Origin: Morella rubra
Taxonomy: Eukaryota; Streptophyta; Magnoliopsida; Fagales; Myricaceae
Assembly: GCA_003952965.2 (NCBI GenBank)
Contig: CM025854.1
Location: forward strand, 22,147,459 to 22,211,458
Length of the DNA stretch: 64,000 bases
Direction: 5' to 3'
Shown: positions 1 to 12,246 of the stretch, in pieces
Numbering within the stretch: the first letter of the stretch is position 1
How the letters are laid out: each line of letters opens with the position of its first letter
Position numbers and translations under genes: made by a program
The notes under the pieces: model-generated
What the model was told of the DNA's origin: nothing
The model's input: only the letters and a program-made list of their open reading frames with translations
Databases searched by the model: none

Positions 1-1189
1 TGTGTATCGTTTTCCCCTTCTCTCTCTCTCACTATCTCTTAAGTGTGTTTTACTTCAGAATGTTTTTAGGATGTTGTCAGGATACTACTGTTCTGAATCC
101 CCTTGAAAAAATGAGAATGTGAGGGACCAAGAATCTGTTTTAACTCTGCTATTTTGACTTCTTATTTTTACATCACCATTGTTTGATGAACTAACACAAA
201 CATAGGTAAATTGCTGAAATATTCAATTCTCTTCTACGAGTAAAAATGAAGTGTTTATGTCTCAAAGCATGTTCGGTGAGGGCATTTCTCTCAATACACG
301 AATGTAATAAGAGAAGGATGGATGAAGTATTAAAGTGCATTAGGAGTTTTATGCGGCTGCTATCCCACATATTACTCTTTTATTGATGACATATGAGGGA
401 TAGCTGCTTAAGATGGTTTTTCTACATGTGATGGTGGTCGACTAATGTGCCAGTGTTTAGTCGTGGTTGCATTCAGGTTGATGGAGTGAAAAACAGATCT
501 GTAGAGTAGACTGTAATATAACTGTGATAAATTGTGGTACCAATAAGATCTATATAGTAGACTGTAATTTAACTGTGATTATGGTTGAGTTGAGGATAAC
601 AATATTCTTAGGCGTTTTCAAGTGTGTTGTGAGTGTGCTGAAAATAAAAAGTGTACATGAAGGCATTTCTCTTTGTGGGCTTTGGGCAACTATTCTGGCA
701 CTGTCACATGGAAGAGGGGTAGAATATTGCTGAAGTGCAATGCAAAATCTTATGTGTATGTCTTTTCTTTTAATTTTTGCAGTACTTGAGCACCCTTCCT
801 TCTTATCTCTGCTTCCTTGCCAATCCTGCCTATAGTCCACTGAGCGCTGCTAGCTTTTTACCATTCAGATGTCTTCATTATTATCCTCTTGTGCTTCCAT
901 CAGAATCCCCAACTTAGGAACAATTTTGTCACCCCTTCTGCTGCTGCTTTGTGATGTCCTCCCCTACCCCTATCTCAGAAAGGAAAAATGCCTGGGTTTT
1001 TCTGTAAGTTAGATATATGTCGGGGAAGTATGTGTGGTACAAATCCCATGTCCATAAACCACTTGATTCTTATGCCAAGACTCGCACTGTTCTCGCTTGT
1101 ATACCCAAGTCCATCTAACTACTTTTCCAAGAAGTAATTTGATTCATACTTTCAGTTTCAATTACACATGTTCTGTTGAATCTTCACAG
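1..1189 (+). other. Upstream intron sequence of the GABA transaminase gene
   Basis: AT-rich non-coding sequence ahead of the first recognisable exon of the GABA transaminase gene. The acceptor TTCACAG at 1183-1189 shows an upstream exon must exist, ending two bases into a codon. I find no convincing exon for the mitochondrial targeting peptide or the N-terminal hundred or so residues here, so they should lie left of the window. No other gene is seen. Confidence 0.6.
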
Positions 1190-3097
1190 GGGGAAATGAA
1201 CCACGACTTGTTGCTGCTGCAACTGAACAGTTGAATAAGTTGCCGTTCTACCATTCTTTTTGGAATCGTACTACAAAACCTTCCCTGGTATTTGCATATT
1301 CTCTTTGCCTCTGCGTATCTGTGACAATTTATGAGTCAAAAACATCTTGCTTCACTTTCTCCTGACGAATTAAACACAGATGCTGTATGCTTTATCATGC
1401 AAATGAGAGGTACTTATATTATTTTCTTATTAGTGATGTTTGATTATCCTTACTTATTTACAGGATCTGGCAAAGGAACTTTTAGAAACTTTTACGGCGA
1501 GTAAAATGGCAAAAGCTTTCTTTGTGAACAGCGGGTCAGAAGCCAATGATACTCAGGTTTGTATGTTTATGGAACCATGTTATTTGACAATAGTCTTGAT
1601 CTTTCTGAGTTCACATCAGTATAAATGATAACATGGGTACTTTTAGACTTACTTGCCAAGAATTGATATGGACTAGTGCGGGAGAGGAATAAAAGAAATT
1701 ACCCATCTCTCCAATTTCTAAAAGATTTCTTGCTATGGCCATTTTGCTTTCTTTCACGCTAATGATAGAGATTTAACTAAGTGAGGAAGCAACCAACTCA
1801 AATCTCTCAGATTCTTTTTTTTTTTTCCATAGATTTCTTTCTATAGATGTTTTTTTATGCATGCTTGCTATATTTCTTAGGATACGTAGGTAAATCAGTA
1901 ATTATAAACTACAAGAGAGAAACAAAATAAGAAACTTATATCTCATATGGAAACAAGAACGTGGATATGGGACAGATAAACTTGTAGCCTCGTTCCCCCC
2001 CTCCCTTAGGAAGAGCAAATCGAAAAATACCAAAAAATGAAACACATAAAACTTTCAAATGCCTACGAGATGACATTATAAAACTATGAAGGCGTCTTTT
2101 TTGGTGAGTGGTTTGGAGTCAGTATAAAACATTTTGAAGACCATTGAAACAGGTTGAGAATATCTATATGGTAAATGGGATTTTATGAGAAACTCCTTCT
2201 TTGGATAGTCAATTAACCTCAAACTTGATTTTTTTTCTCTTGTAGGTGAAGCTGGTTTGGTACTATAATAATGCCCTTGGAAGACCTGATAAAAAGAAAT
2301 TTATAGCTCGATCAAAATCGTATGTTAAACCCTAGATTGATGTCTTTTCTTTATATTCTTCTGACATTGGGCCCTTAATAGCTAACACTCATGCATTTTG
2401 ACAGGTATCATGGTTCAACTTTGATATCAGCTAGTCTTTCAGGGTAGGCTTAAAACACAGCAATTTTATTTTATGTTCAAGACATGCTAGACTCTGGTAG
2501 ACTTGTTTAGTCTGTTAACTGGAGGAATTTGTTCAGTCTTCCAGCTTTGCATCAAAAATTTGATCTGCCAGCTCCATTTATATTGCATACTGACTGCCCT
2601 CATTACTGGCGCTTTCATCTTCCAGGTTGTCATCGCACTGTCTGATGCTTGAGATTTTTTGTTTGCATTTTTGGTTATGAACTAATGTTACGAATATGAA
2701 TACATATGCCAGGTGAAACGGAGGAGGAATTCTCAACCAGATTAGCCAACAATTTGGAGAATCTTATTCTCAAAGAAGGACCAGAAACAGTACTTTATTC
2801 CAACATAATCCAACTTGTTTAGCAAATAAGTCTGTCACTGTAAAAGGTGGTCTTTTGTTGCTGAGCTAATATCATTTCTCATTTCAGATTGCTGCTTTCA
2901 TTGCTGAACCTGTCATGGGGGCAGGAGGTGTGATTCCTCCTCCTGCAACTTATTTTGAAAAGGTAAATGGATCGTACTGTGAGATGCGACAGATGTCACA
3001 CTTGAAGTCTACCTTTCAAGTTGAGTAGAAATGAGATCTAATGTGGAGCTATGCTAAACTAAGTTAGATGCAGTAACATAATAGCTTGAATGCCTTG

Positions 3098-3130
<33 letters not shown>

Positions 3131-5848
3131 CATCAACGCAGTTGCGAGGGAAACCCTACCAGTGCATACAATGACTGGCACAGAGGGCTTCTGAATGGCA
3201 TAGGTTGGAAGTCCAGCATTACATTCAACCTTAGTCATCAGACTAGAGCGAGTCAACTCAACTGACTCATTGAGTTTCTTCAATTTGATCAACTCATACT
3301 CAATCTCCATGAGTTGAGTTCAGGAAATAATTGTAGGATCTTGGACCTTGGTGATAAGTATTTCTGTTAGCTTCCTTCCTAACAGCCAAGACAGGCAGAT
3401 CGTCCCTAGCAAACTTATTTCTTACTAGAACCCTCTGTGTTTCTTGATGAAGACAACAAAATTACCTTACGTGGTTGAAGTAGTGAGCAATGATATCGGT
3501 GAATTGAATTGGTTCTGTCACAATATCTGTAAAAGCGCAAGTTTTGATAGCTTAAAGGTAGGTCTGGTAATTACATGAGAAGAGAGATGTTTGATTTGTG
3601 TGAGAGCATTATACGCACTGAAAAACATCTGCTAAATTTCTGTTATGTCAGTGCTTAAATTTAGGATGGGAAGTAAGATACATTGAATAATTGTATGTAT
3701 GTTTAACGCAGATTCAAGCTGTTGTGAAGAAATATGACATTCTTTTCATTGCTGACGAGGTAATTGCTCTCTATTGCCCATGTTTCCATTTATATGTGCA
3801 TTTTTCATATTTGTATCCTGCTATGAGGCTTGCTTTCTTTGTATCTCTTTATTCTAGGTAATCTGTGCATTTGGAAGGCTGGGCGCGATGTATGGGTGTG
3901 ACAAGTACAACATAAAACCAGATCTTGTATCTGTTGCAAAGGTAAACTTGGAATAGACATAAACTTGGGCATAGATTCTGAAAATCCTCATATAAAATAT
4001 ATTCTTCAATGTTATGTGTCAAATTCTCAGGCCCTTTCTTCAGCATATCTGCCCATTGGAGCTGTACTTGTGAGCCCTGAAGTAGCAGAAGTCATATATT
4101 CTCAAAGCAACAAACTTGGTAGGTTGAATACTCCTGAGTAAGTGTCCCATTTTCATTATTAATGTAGTATGTGACCCGATATCCATTCTATCAGGTACTT
4201 TTTCACATGGATTTACGTATTCTGGACACCCTGTATCTTGTGCGGTTGCAATTGAAGCGCTCAAGATCTATAAGTATGTTCGTTCTTCTCATCTCTGGAA
4301 AATCCTAGTAGAATTGTGTATCTAGCTCACATTAGACATAACATATCATTGTTCGTATAAAGATTCATCTTGTGTTGAGTATAAGAAGCAATACCCAGGG
4401 CCATCCTCAATGATGTTTAGACCAAAGATTGACATGGCAGATGATTAGTAATCACCAAATTTAACCTGTTTGAGATTTTACTTCTCAAATAGTTTGAGTA
4501 TACGGCACTGGATCCTCAATGATGGAGTGAGTTGCAATGACAGAGACCTATATTCTGTAGCGTAAAGTTTAAATGTGACCGACATGCCCACCTGCAAATA
4601 TAATAGAGTATCATTAGCGAATGAAAGTTATCTAACCTTTGCAGAGAGAGGAGAATTCCTGAACATGTGACAAGTGTTTCCCCAATGTTTCAAGATGGTG
4701 TAAAGGCATTCTCAGACAGTCCCATAATTGGGGAGGTACATAATCTTTTGATTTTTAGTTTTTGGTCAATTTCAGAACTTATGAGATAGTGACTTTGTAT
4801 TCCTTGTCTGTTTAAGCAGATACGGGGGACTGGATTGATACTGGGTACAGAGTTTACCGATAACAAGTCACCTAATGATCCATTCCCTCCTGACTGGGGC
4901 AAGTTCTATCTTAATTTTGTTTTACCATATGCACATATTTGGTTTATGTGGCTATAAAAATTGGTTGGACTGAGGCAACATAAAATATATATCTTTCCTC
5001 TCTTCAACTAGATCAATACCATCTCTTCTAGGTCTGAGATAGAGTCTTCCTTGTGTGATCCTTCATGTATGTGATGGTCCTCGGGTTTTGATCAGGCTAC
5101 ATCTATCGTTGAGATAGACAAGCTGGCTTCTGTTTTGTGCTCGTTAATCTTTTCTCTCTCCTTGATGTTATCCATTTTTATGTCGTGTATGTTGCAGGGG
5201 TAGGCTCTTATTTTGGAGCACAGTGTGAGAAGCATGGTATGTTAGTGCGTGTTGCAGGAGATAACATAATGATGTCTCCTCCATTGATTATTTCGCCCAA
5301 AGAGATCGATGAGGTATGCTAGAAAACTATCCTTGATCTTCTTAGTAAGAATTACAGAGACGCTTAGCTAGTGAATTACTTAGGGTGTGATTGGAAGAAT
5401 AGACTCATGTGGCCATTGGAATCAATGAAAGTTTTGCCACAAAATTTTTTATATTTTTCCTGCTCTATGTACTCGGAATTTGGGTTTGTTGATCATACAT
5501 TTGCACTGCTGACACGTATAGCCTGTCTTCCAATACTTGATTGATGAGATTTTGGATTAGTATAGTTGGCCAGAAATTTTTGAAAATGGAAAAAAAGAAA
5601 AAATTTCTTCTATGTTATGCGAAATGTTATTGCAACTTATTCGTGTTGAAAGTTTGTGTCATGTGCATCACTATTTTGGTGAAATGGTAATACTAACCGT
5701 TGTGCAATAGAATTGAAAGTATGGAGTCCCTTATTGATTTAGTTCTGAGATTCTGAATTGCTATTATTCTCAGTTAATAAGCAAGTATGGGAAAGCATTG
5801 AGGGCTACTGAAGAGAGGGTGAAGGAACTCAAGTCTCAGCAGAAATAG
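1190..5848 (+). CDS. POP2: Gamma-aminobutyrate transaminase, pyruvate type (3' 15 exons)
   Basis: PLP-dependent class III aminotransferase that moves the amino group of GABA to pyruvate or glyoxylate, giving succinic semialdehyde in the mitochondrial GABA shunt. Exons read by splice sites: 1190-1287, 1464-1556, 2246-2319, 2405-2443, 2537-2625, 2713-2789, 2888-2962, 3712-3759, 3858-3941, 4031-4118, 4195-4273, 4645-4735, 4820-4898, 5198-5313, 5774-5848. They join in frame to about 400 residues, which matches the plant family from [10 protein letters not shown] to the C-terminal KELKSQQK. Visible landmarks are [47 protein letters not shown] (Asp that contacts the cofactor ring) and VAKALSSAY, whose Lys codon at 3939-3941 should form the PLP Schiff base. 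The N-terminal part is outside the window. The intron at 4899 begins GC rather than GT. All frames are open, so this gene looks functional. The gene ends convergently with WAKL copy A. Confidence 0.95.
3098..3131. repeat. (CA)n(TA)n microsatellite
   Basis: A compound dinucleotide run, CA repeats followed by TA repeats, inside the long intron between the exons ending at 2962 and starting at 3712. Confidence 0.85.
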
Positions 5849-5960
5849 TTTGTTGCAGGTAATGGCGAAAAAGCTTCATGTAAAGCAAAATCTAGAAGCT
5901 ATTGTGACCCGTGAAACGGATGATGTTTAAATAAAGGGTTGAATGTGTTATACCTTGTGG
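5849..5960 (+). terminator. 3' UTR and poly(A) signal of the GABA transaminase gene
   Basis: An AATAAA hexamer sits at 5930-5935, about 80 bases after the TAG stop, in a suitable position to direct polyadenylation. The true cleavage site cannot be seen from sequence alone. Confidence 0.5.
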
Positions 5961-6087
5961 GCATTCATCTTATGTTTTCTTTTTCTGCATCTTATCCTAA
6001 ATTAGTCCTGATTTAGCTCATTGATCGGTAGCTTGGAAGATCACGTCCATTGAATCATAGCATGTGTTGCAGGTGGTAACCATAACA

Positions 6088-6088
6088 T

Positions 6089-6121
<33 letters not shown>

Positions 6122-6137
6122 GAGAGAGAGCAGAGAG
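6088..6137. repeat. (GA)n microsatellite
   Basis: About 50 bases of nearly uninterrupted AG repeats between the GABA transaminase 3' UTR and WAKL copy A, with a single AT interruption near 6115. Confidence 0.9.
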
Positions 6138-6850
6138 AATTGGCGAGAATGAACCAACTAAAGATATTGGAGACTTTGAGTAAGTTGGATCTTAAGCAAA
6201 GTTACCAAGCACTTGGCTTTCCTCTACTTATGTTCTCGAACTTCAGTAAATGACTTTCTGCGGAATTAGGTTTTATTCGAGATATGCTTGTTCCAGTGAA
6301 TTGGATGGGGAAACAAACAAGCCACTGTTGGGTGCAGTGCAGAGCACCGTTGGGATTGGAAATATCATCAGACTCTGTTGAAACATCTGTTTTCCTTCTT
6401 CTTGCTTTGTTTGTTGTGGACGGGGTACCATCTTTACTCCGAACTTAAAAAGGTAGCTTGCTCGAAAGCTTTCACGAGATATGCTTGTACGAGTTTTTGG
6501 AAAAGGAATTACTTTTTCCCTGTTTGCTTGAGTTTTCAAGGTGATTTTTACGATTTTGGAAAAGGAATTACTTTTCCCTGTTGCTTTTGTTTTTTCTGAA
6601 ACTGCTCCGGAATGCAAGGCAAAGAAAGTTGTTTTGAGGACTCGATACTCTAGCACGCTCGAGGCCTGCATTCATCAATATAACCAAGATGGAGAATTCG
6701 GCAATCTTTACTCTCTTAAGAAATAGATAATCTTAAGCCATGTTCGGAGATGATGCAGGAAACTAGAATGAAAATAGCAAATTGTACGCAGTCTAAACGA
6801 TGAAATTAAACACATACATTTTCAGTGCTGATTACCCCTAGGAGTTTCTC
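6138..6850. other. Intergenic spacer with a local tandem duplication
   Basis: Sequence between two convergent genes. It contains an imperfect repeat: the string TTTTGGAAAAGGAATTACTT occurs at about 6495 and again at about 6553, each followed by a CCCTGTT(T)GCTT run. A related GAGATATGCTTGT string occurs near 6279 and 6476. Short open frames here do not resemble known proteins. It may be a decayed transposon, but termini are not seen. Confidence 0.45.
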
Positions 6851-9800
6851 CTACATTTCAGTGCTGATTATAGCTTCTTCAAAGCTTTGCTGGAGGTAAG
6901 GAGCTTCTCGTGACAGTTGGATTGCCTCCAATTCCATTGCAACTTCTTTCATTGTAGGTTGTTTCTTCCCTTTCAAGTTTAAGCACCTCCTTGCCAGGTT
7001 CGCAACCGCAATGATCTCTTTTTCCTCACCTTCTTTCAAAACTCGGTTATCAAGAATGGCAAATAAATTGTTCTCTTCCATTGAACGAACAAAATATATA
7101 GCTAAACTTCTGAGTTCATGTTTCACTGTTGAAGAGATTGCTCTCTCCTGTCAAGAGTTCAGCAAGTACAACACCAAAACTTTAAACGTCGCTCTTCTCT
7201 GTGAACTGACTTGACTGGAAATATTCAGGATCCAAGTATCCAAAAGTACCATGCACTACTGTGGTCACATGAGTTTGATCGATCTCAATAGATCTTGAAG
7301 TCCCAAAGTCTGCAACTTTCGCTCTATACTACTCATCTAAAAATATGTTGTAGACTTAATGTCTCGGTGATAAATAGGTGAGGAAGCTGCCGAGTGCAAG
7401 TAGAAGAGAGCTCCTGCAACTTCGATTGCAATACGTAAGCGCATATCCCATGGGAGGAAAAACTCCTCATTTTGATCATTGAGATATTGGGAAAGAGTTC
7501 CGTTAGGTATGAATTCATATACTAGCATAGGAACTTCAGTCTCCAAACAACAACCGAGTAGCTTAACCACATTCCTATGGTTCATTCGTCAAAGAATGAC
7601 AACTTCATTTATAAATTCTTGGAGTTTTCCTTCGTCGATTACCTTGGACTTTTTTACTGCAACAATTCCTCCATCTACCAACATGCCTTTGTAAACTGTG
7701 CTTTGTCGTCCCTTGCAAAGTATTCTATTCGCATTAAACCCGTCAGTAGCCTTCTCCAAATCCTTTGAATTAAACAATTTGGTGCTCTCAACTTTGACTT
7801 CATTTGAAGATAATTGCTGTTGCAGTAATAGTCCACCATTCCTTTTGAAGAACTTCTCCCTGCGTTTAATCATCTTCCATTTCTTTACCATTTCGTAAGA
7901 CAACCATCCACCACCAAACAGAAGTAATGGCCCAAGGCCTAAGCTAATACCTGCTTAACTCAACAAACAGACAAATATTACTCCTTGCAATATCAGTTCA
8001 TGAGCTTGTTTCCCCGAAATTAAGGCTATCTCATTGTAAGTGAAATGAGCAGAACAGAGAAGAGGTTGAGACAGGGGAGTGGGAAGTTCATGGATTAATA
8101 TCCAATTGTAAACTATCCGAGTAGATTTTTTTTTTTTTTTTGAAAAAATGAAAACCTTGTTAGCCTGACCAAGAGTTGAAGTGGCAGCCAATTAATCCAA
8201 TTAGTAAGCACAATACTTCGAGCCTCGAGGCTAAGTGGAGGAAACCTTTTTTGCACATATGGTTGGTTTTGAAAGAGTAAGAGGACATACCCTTAATGAT
8301 GAGCTTCATGGACTTGGACTTGGAGGGGTCCTGTGTGTACGGAATCATGTGACAAGCGTAAGACCCATCGGTATTTTCACAACTGTAATTGGCATAATTA
8401 ATGCTGGATACACTATCTTTTAGCCACTGCTTCAAACAAGGGTTCCCATCTGGAGCTTCACATTCGTTGATATCTGCAGGACGTTGCAATGGCAGAATAA
8501 AGTTAGTGTATTAACAATTCCAAGGAATACTTTTTTTTTTTTTTTTTTGAGACGAATACTCACAGACCATTGACATCCCTATTTTCTTGTCTCTATTCGG
8601 GAACGCTTGGACTGTACCCTGACTCCCAGCTTTGCATCTGCTCACCAGTCAGTCACATGTGCATGCACGTATGCAGATACACACGTACAGGCCCACTGCT
8701 CTTCAACACTGTCCTAAGCCATTAGGCATAAAGATTTAGCGGTGGCCTAACCCCCGTTAGCAGATAGCTAGACTTTTGCTCGTGTCATAAAATGAATTTG
8801 GATTATCTAAGCTAAATAGATATCGGATGCTCATTAGCTAGCATCGGGCGTCCACTCTTTGGCTGACATTGTGCACCCTTTGAGGTTTTGAACCCACTAA
8901 TCTCTCAACTTGTCCACTCCATGCCAGCACGGTCAAAGTGATAAAACAGTCATAACCACGTCTATGCAAATCAAATCAATTCACAGAACTCATTTGACTT
9001 AGTTTTAAGGCACTTGGTAATTGGCAGAAGATATAAAAAAACAGAAAAAAGTAGAAAAGCTTCAGTTGATTGTTCATGAAGTAGGAGGAAAGAAGGGGGA
9101 AGGAGGAGGAGCTGGTGGACAGTGAGCTAGACCCGAGGATCGGTGGCTTGCGGTGAATATAGGATGTGCTCCTATGGGAGATCACTCTACGCGTACTGAG
9201 GTTAGTAGTAAAAAAACGCAAACAATTAATTGAAAAAACTTAATTTACTACCAAACTAGAACAAATAGAGTACCAATAAACTACGAGAAAGTGTACCTTG
9301 ACATCCTCCAAGAAGATACGGATTTCCCTCATAGCCGTATTGGCAAGAACATGAAAAACTCAAGTTCTGGTTACTCTCCAAAGGAGAATGGACAGAACAA
9401 TTAGAGGTTCGGGACGTATCACTTGAGATCGAGTTATAGCGAACTGGAAGTAGTGAATGGAATGATGTACTGTGAATACCCCATTCCAATACAACTGGGA
9501 CGGAGTACACGTTTGGCACCACGTTATTGGTCTCGAACCACTCTTGTTCTACCAAGAATGCGTACCTGCATTCCTGGCTGGTATCGTTCTGGATGATTTG
9601 GTCTAGATCTGTAGTGAATGCACTGAGATCTGAAGGGATTGCAATTTGACAGCAGTTAATGCCATTGCAACTGCTCACGTTAAAGATCACCATTGATCCA
9701 CGTTCACAACGAGAACTGCACCCACCATATGTAACCGTGCTATCCAGGGACTTCATTGAGGCATAGTTGTTGCAACCCATGACAGTGAATCTGTTTTTGG

Positions 9801-10142
9801 ACTGGGAGAAGACGAAAGGACTCTCTTCTAAAACGTTATCCACGCCCGTTTCATTTTTAGTACAACTACGAGCTGTGGGATATTTGACACGAACTGCGCC
9901 GTCTAATTGAATCTCCAGCACCTCCAGGTCGAAGCTTCTCAAGAAAGGTCTGGGAGAGCCCAAAGAGCCATTGCAAACCAATCGTCGACGTAGCAACCGG
10001 CTGATCCTATCCCAAAAGGGAATGGAACGCTCACATTACCACAGCGATCTTGACACGAACTCTTTGCTAAACTTGCTGCTTGTGCAAATACAATAACCGA
10101 CCACAACACCAAAATGATCCGAAACACCATATGCACTGCCAT
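6851..10142 (-). pseudogene. WAKL copy A: wall-associated receptor kinase-like pseudogene
   Basis: Reads right to left: exon 1 10142-9297 (signal peptide, SCQDRCGNVSVPFPFGIG cysteine-rich ectodomain, C-terminal CSCQYGYEGNPYLLGGCQG), exon 2 8473-8291 (EGF with DINECEAPDGNPC), exon 3 7950-6851 (membrane helix, kinase). Family members sense pectin or oligogalacturonides at the plasma membrane. Several lesions are visible: an 11-base deletion near 9975 shifts exon 1; the glycine loop reads CKGRQS instead of GxGxxG; TGA at 7591-7589 replaces a Ser codon before the RMNHRN motif; a lost base after HRDIKST shifts the catalytic loop, next to a TAG; and a Tyr codon of the SDVYSFGVV motif is TAA. The tail after LSREAPYLQQS is short compared with copies E and H. 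The kinase resembles the E/H subtype. Clearly dead as a receptor kinase. Confidence 0.85.
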
Positions 10143-11066
10143 CTCTCTTCCTCTCTTCGATTATAATGAGCACGAGGCTAGCTGACGCCTTCTACGAAGA
10201 GATTCTCCGTACGTCCCTCGGATATGGAAGTTGCCTAGAAGACCAATTTTGGTATCAAAGTACTGTTTATGGTAGACTAGTATAGCAGCCTGCAACAGTA
10301 CTAATTAGTCGAAAAATGTCAGAAATCGTTCTTGTTCTTCTAGGTAGCGTTTGAACTTGCAGGCCAGCTACGTCTTTTTATATGGTGAAATGGCTACGTA
10401 CTACCCGTCGTCGAGAGTGCTTAAAGGCTTACCAAAGCTTGAATATTGTAACGTTGTTATCCGCCAATAATTATGCAAATGCAGAAGTTGTTGCGTATCT
10501 AATTAACTATGAGTCATTGGGTGACCTCTAAGATCAGCGGTAGCCAAGTCAGCTTTCATCGTCATGCTAACTATCATCAGCCAAGAATAATCATGTTTTG
10601 CGCATTGGGCGATTTAGCGAACGACGATCGAAGTTATCTTCCGTCTTCCTAAGTATACATCACCAGCCAATGTTAGTCGTGTGGTTGCCTCATCAAAGAT
10701 AAGCTTATTGGGTAACTTATACTGACACGGATGGTTTTCAAATAACCTTTCATAGTCACACTTTGGTGTACATTCTTTCATGTACTAAGAGATACATATA
10801 TTTTCACCGATCAATTATAGGGGGGTTTGACATGTTACATCATAAATTACTTAGTTTTTTGTACATTGCACTATTCAACTACTAATCTTATACACTTAAC
10901 ACCATTTTTTACGTCGTTTCTAAACTAAATAATTAGAGCAAAAGTAAGTTTTTTTGTTTTATTTTTTACACTTAAAATGATAACAATGCCTTCAATGACT
11001 TAATGAATTGACAATAACAGTCTTTTATAAAAATAAAATATATATATGAAGTGAGTAAATAACATT
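10143..11066. other. Upstream region of WAKL copy A
   Basis: AT-rich promoter and spacer DNA. The same sequence, with small indels, lies upstream of copy F at about 46862-47880, which shows that the A and F units share ancestry. No gene is seen. The homologous region is deleted upstream of copy C. Confidence 0.6.
10374..10382 (-). promoter_or_regulatory. TATA box candidate for WAKL copy A
   Basis: TATAAAAAG on the minus strand about 230 bases before the ATG. A similar TATATAAAG stands in the homologous place upstream of copy F, so the element is shared by the A subtype. Transcription was not tested. Confidence 0.4.
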
Positions 11067-11466
11067 CACTACAAAAATACATACCTTGGGTGGCGGTCAG
11101 AAACCGCTGTTAAAGGTCAAAAAACTGCTGTTAAAGGTTTTAGCAGTGGTTTTGTAACGGCGGTTTTCGTGATTGCGGTTGAAGACTCGGTCTATAGCGG
11201 CAGTCATGTAGTGGCATGTGACTGCCCCTATATACCCGAAATGTTTTGATCGATTAGAACAAGTTTTGCTACTCCATGAACTAAAAGTTCTTGATTCAAT
11301 GTGGTTGAACTCCTTGCTACCAACAGGTACATAAAAGTTCTTGATTCAATGTGGTTGAACTCCTTGATTCAAATCCCCTTTAAGGCAAAAGGTTGAAGAC
11401 AGACTTGACCTTGCCCTTGAGGAAATTAAATCGATCGGAAGAGTGTTAAAACAATCAGCATAGTCT

Positions 11467-11660
11467 TTAGAGAGTGACAAAAGTGCTCACCAGAAACATA
11501 TAACGGTCTGGAATATTACTGAACTCTCTTCGTTTCCTCTTGTAACTTTTATTTTCCAACATGATTTGCAAATTATACTCTTTTCCAGCAACTTCATGAT
11601 CCCACTGTAGAATGGCATATATTGGGCGCAGAAAAGAAAATAAAGAAAGAGTCATCTCAA
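11467..11660 (-). pseudogene. Captured exon-like fragment, unidentified
   Basis: Within CACTA element I a minus-strand open stretch reads QWDHEVAGKEYNLQ followed by a basic KRKRREFSNIPDRY region, preceded by a possible acceptor (CTACAG). Its position downstream of the putative GT17 exon on the same strand suggests captured gene DNA. I do not recognise the family, and it may be intron or chance sequence. Confidence 0.3.
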
Positions 11661-12183
11661 GACAAAGAACACTAGAGTTATCCCAAGACAAAAGAACCCA
11701 ACGTCTATGGAGATTCAACAAATTGTAGCACCTAGACTGTAAATGCCTAAGCTCCAGCAAGCAGCCAAACCAAGAAGCATTGCACCAAGCACTTGAACAC
11801 TAGTCTCTACATCTCAACTAAACTAAATAAATCAGGTACCCACAATTAAAAGTGCATGCCCAACTGACAACTAACAAGGGATTTCTCTCTGGAACTGCTA
11901 GTATACAGAGCATGTTGTTACCTAGTGAAGTCCATTCAATACATTTCAAGATAATAAGTTGAGAAGAGAATCCATAATCTTCAAAGAAGAAAGAAAAGGC
12001 ATCAAGTAGTCCGGCAGGAAAGAGACTGCTACCAAAAGACCCAACAAAAAAGAGTACATTTAAATATACACAAAAGAAAATTCGGAACCGAAGATACCCA
12101 TTTCCAACACTTAAAAATTTGAACATGGAAAAAAAATTACACAATTGCTTTAGGATTGGAAAACAGAAAAATAAAAAAAGTAC

Positions 12184-12246
12184 CTCGCCACAAACGTCTT
12201 CGCAGATATCATCCGTCTTCTTAGAAGTATAGTACCCATCTGACAT
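12184..12246 (-). pseudogene. Captured first exon, putative GT17-family glycosyltransferase
   Basis: Inside CACTA element I: a minus-strand ATG followed by MSDGYYTSKKTDDICEDVCG and a GT donor (GAG then GTACTT). From memory this matches the cytosolic N-terminus encoded by the first exon of plant GT17 (beta-1,4-N-acetylglucosaminyltransferase III-like) genes. The remaining exons are not found, so it is a 5' gene fragment carried by the transposon. The family assignment rests on this short motif only. Confidence 0.45.

Noticed and set aside
655..733. Open stretch reading CGLWATILALSHG, slightly like the GLWCTALGG motif that precedes the first visible GABA transaminase exon
   Set aside because: The following residues do not match, no proper donor gives the two-base phase needed at 1190, and the similarity covers only three or four residues.
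11818..12183. Continuation of the MSDGYY frame past 12184 as a coding region
   Set aside because: A clear GTACTT donor follows the exon, and the sequence beyond is Phe/Leu-rich intron-like DNA.
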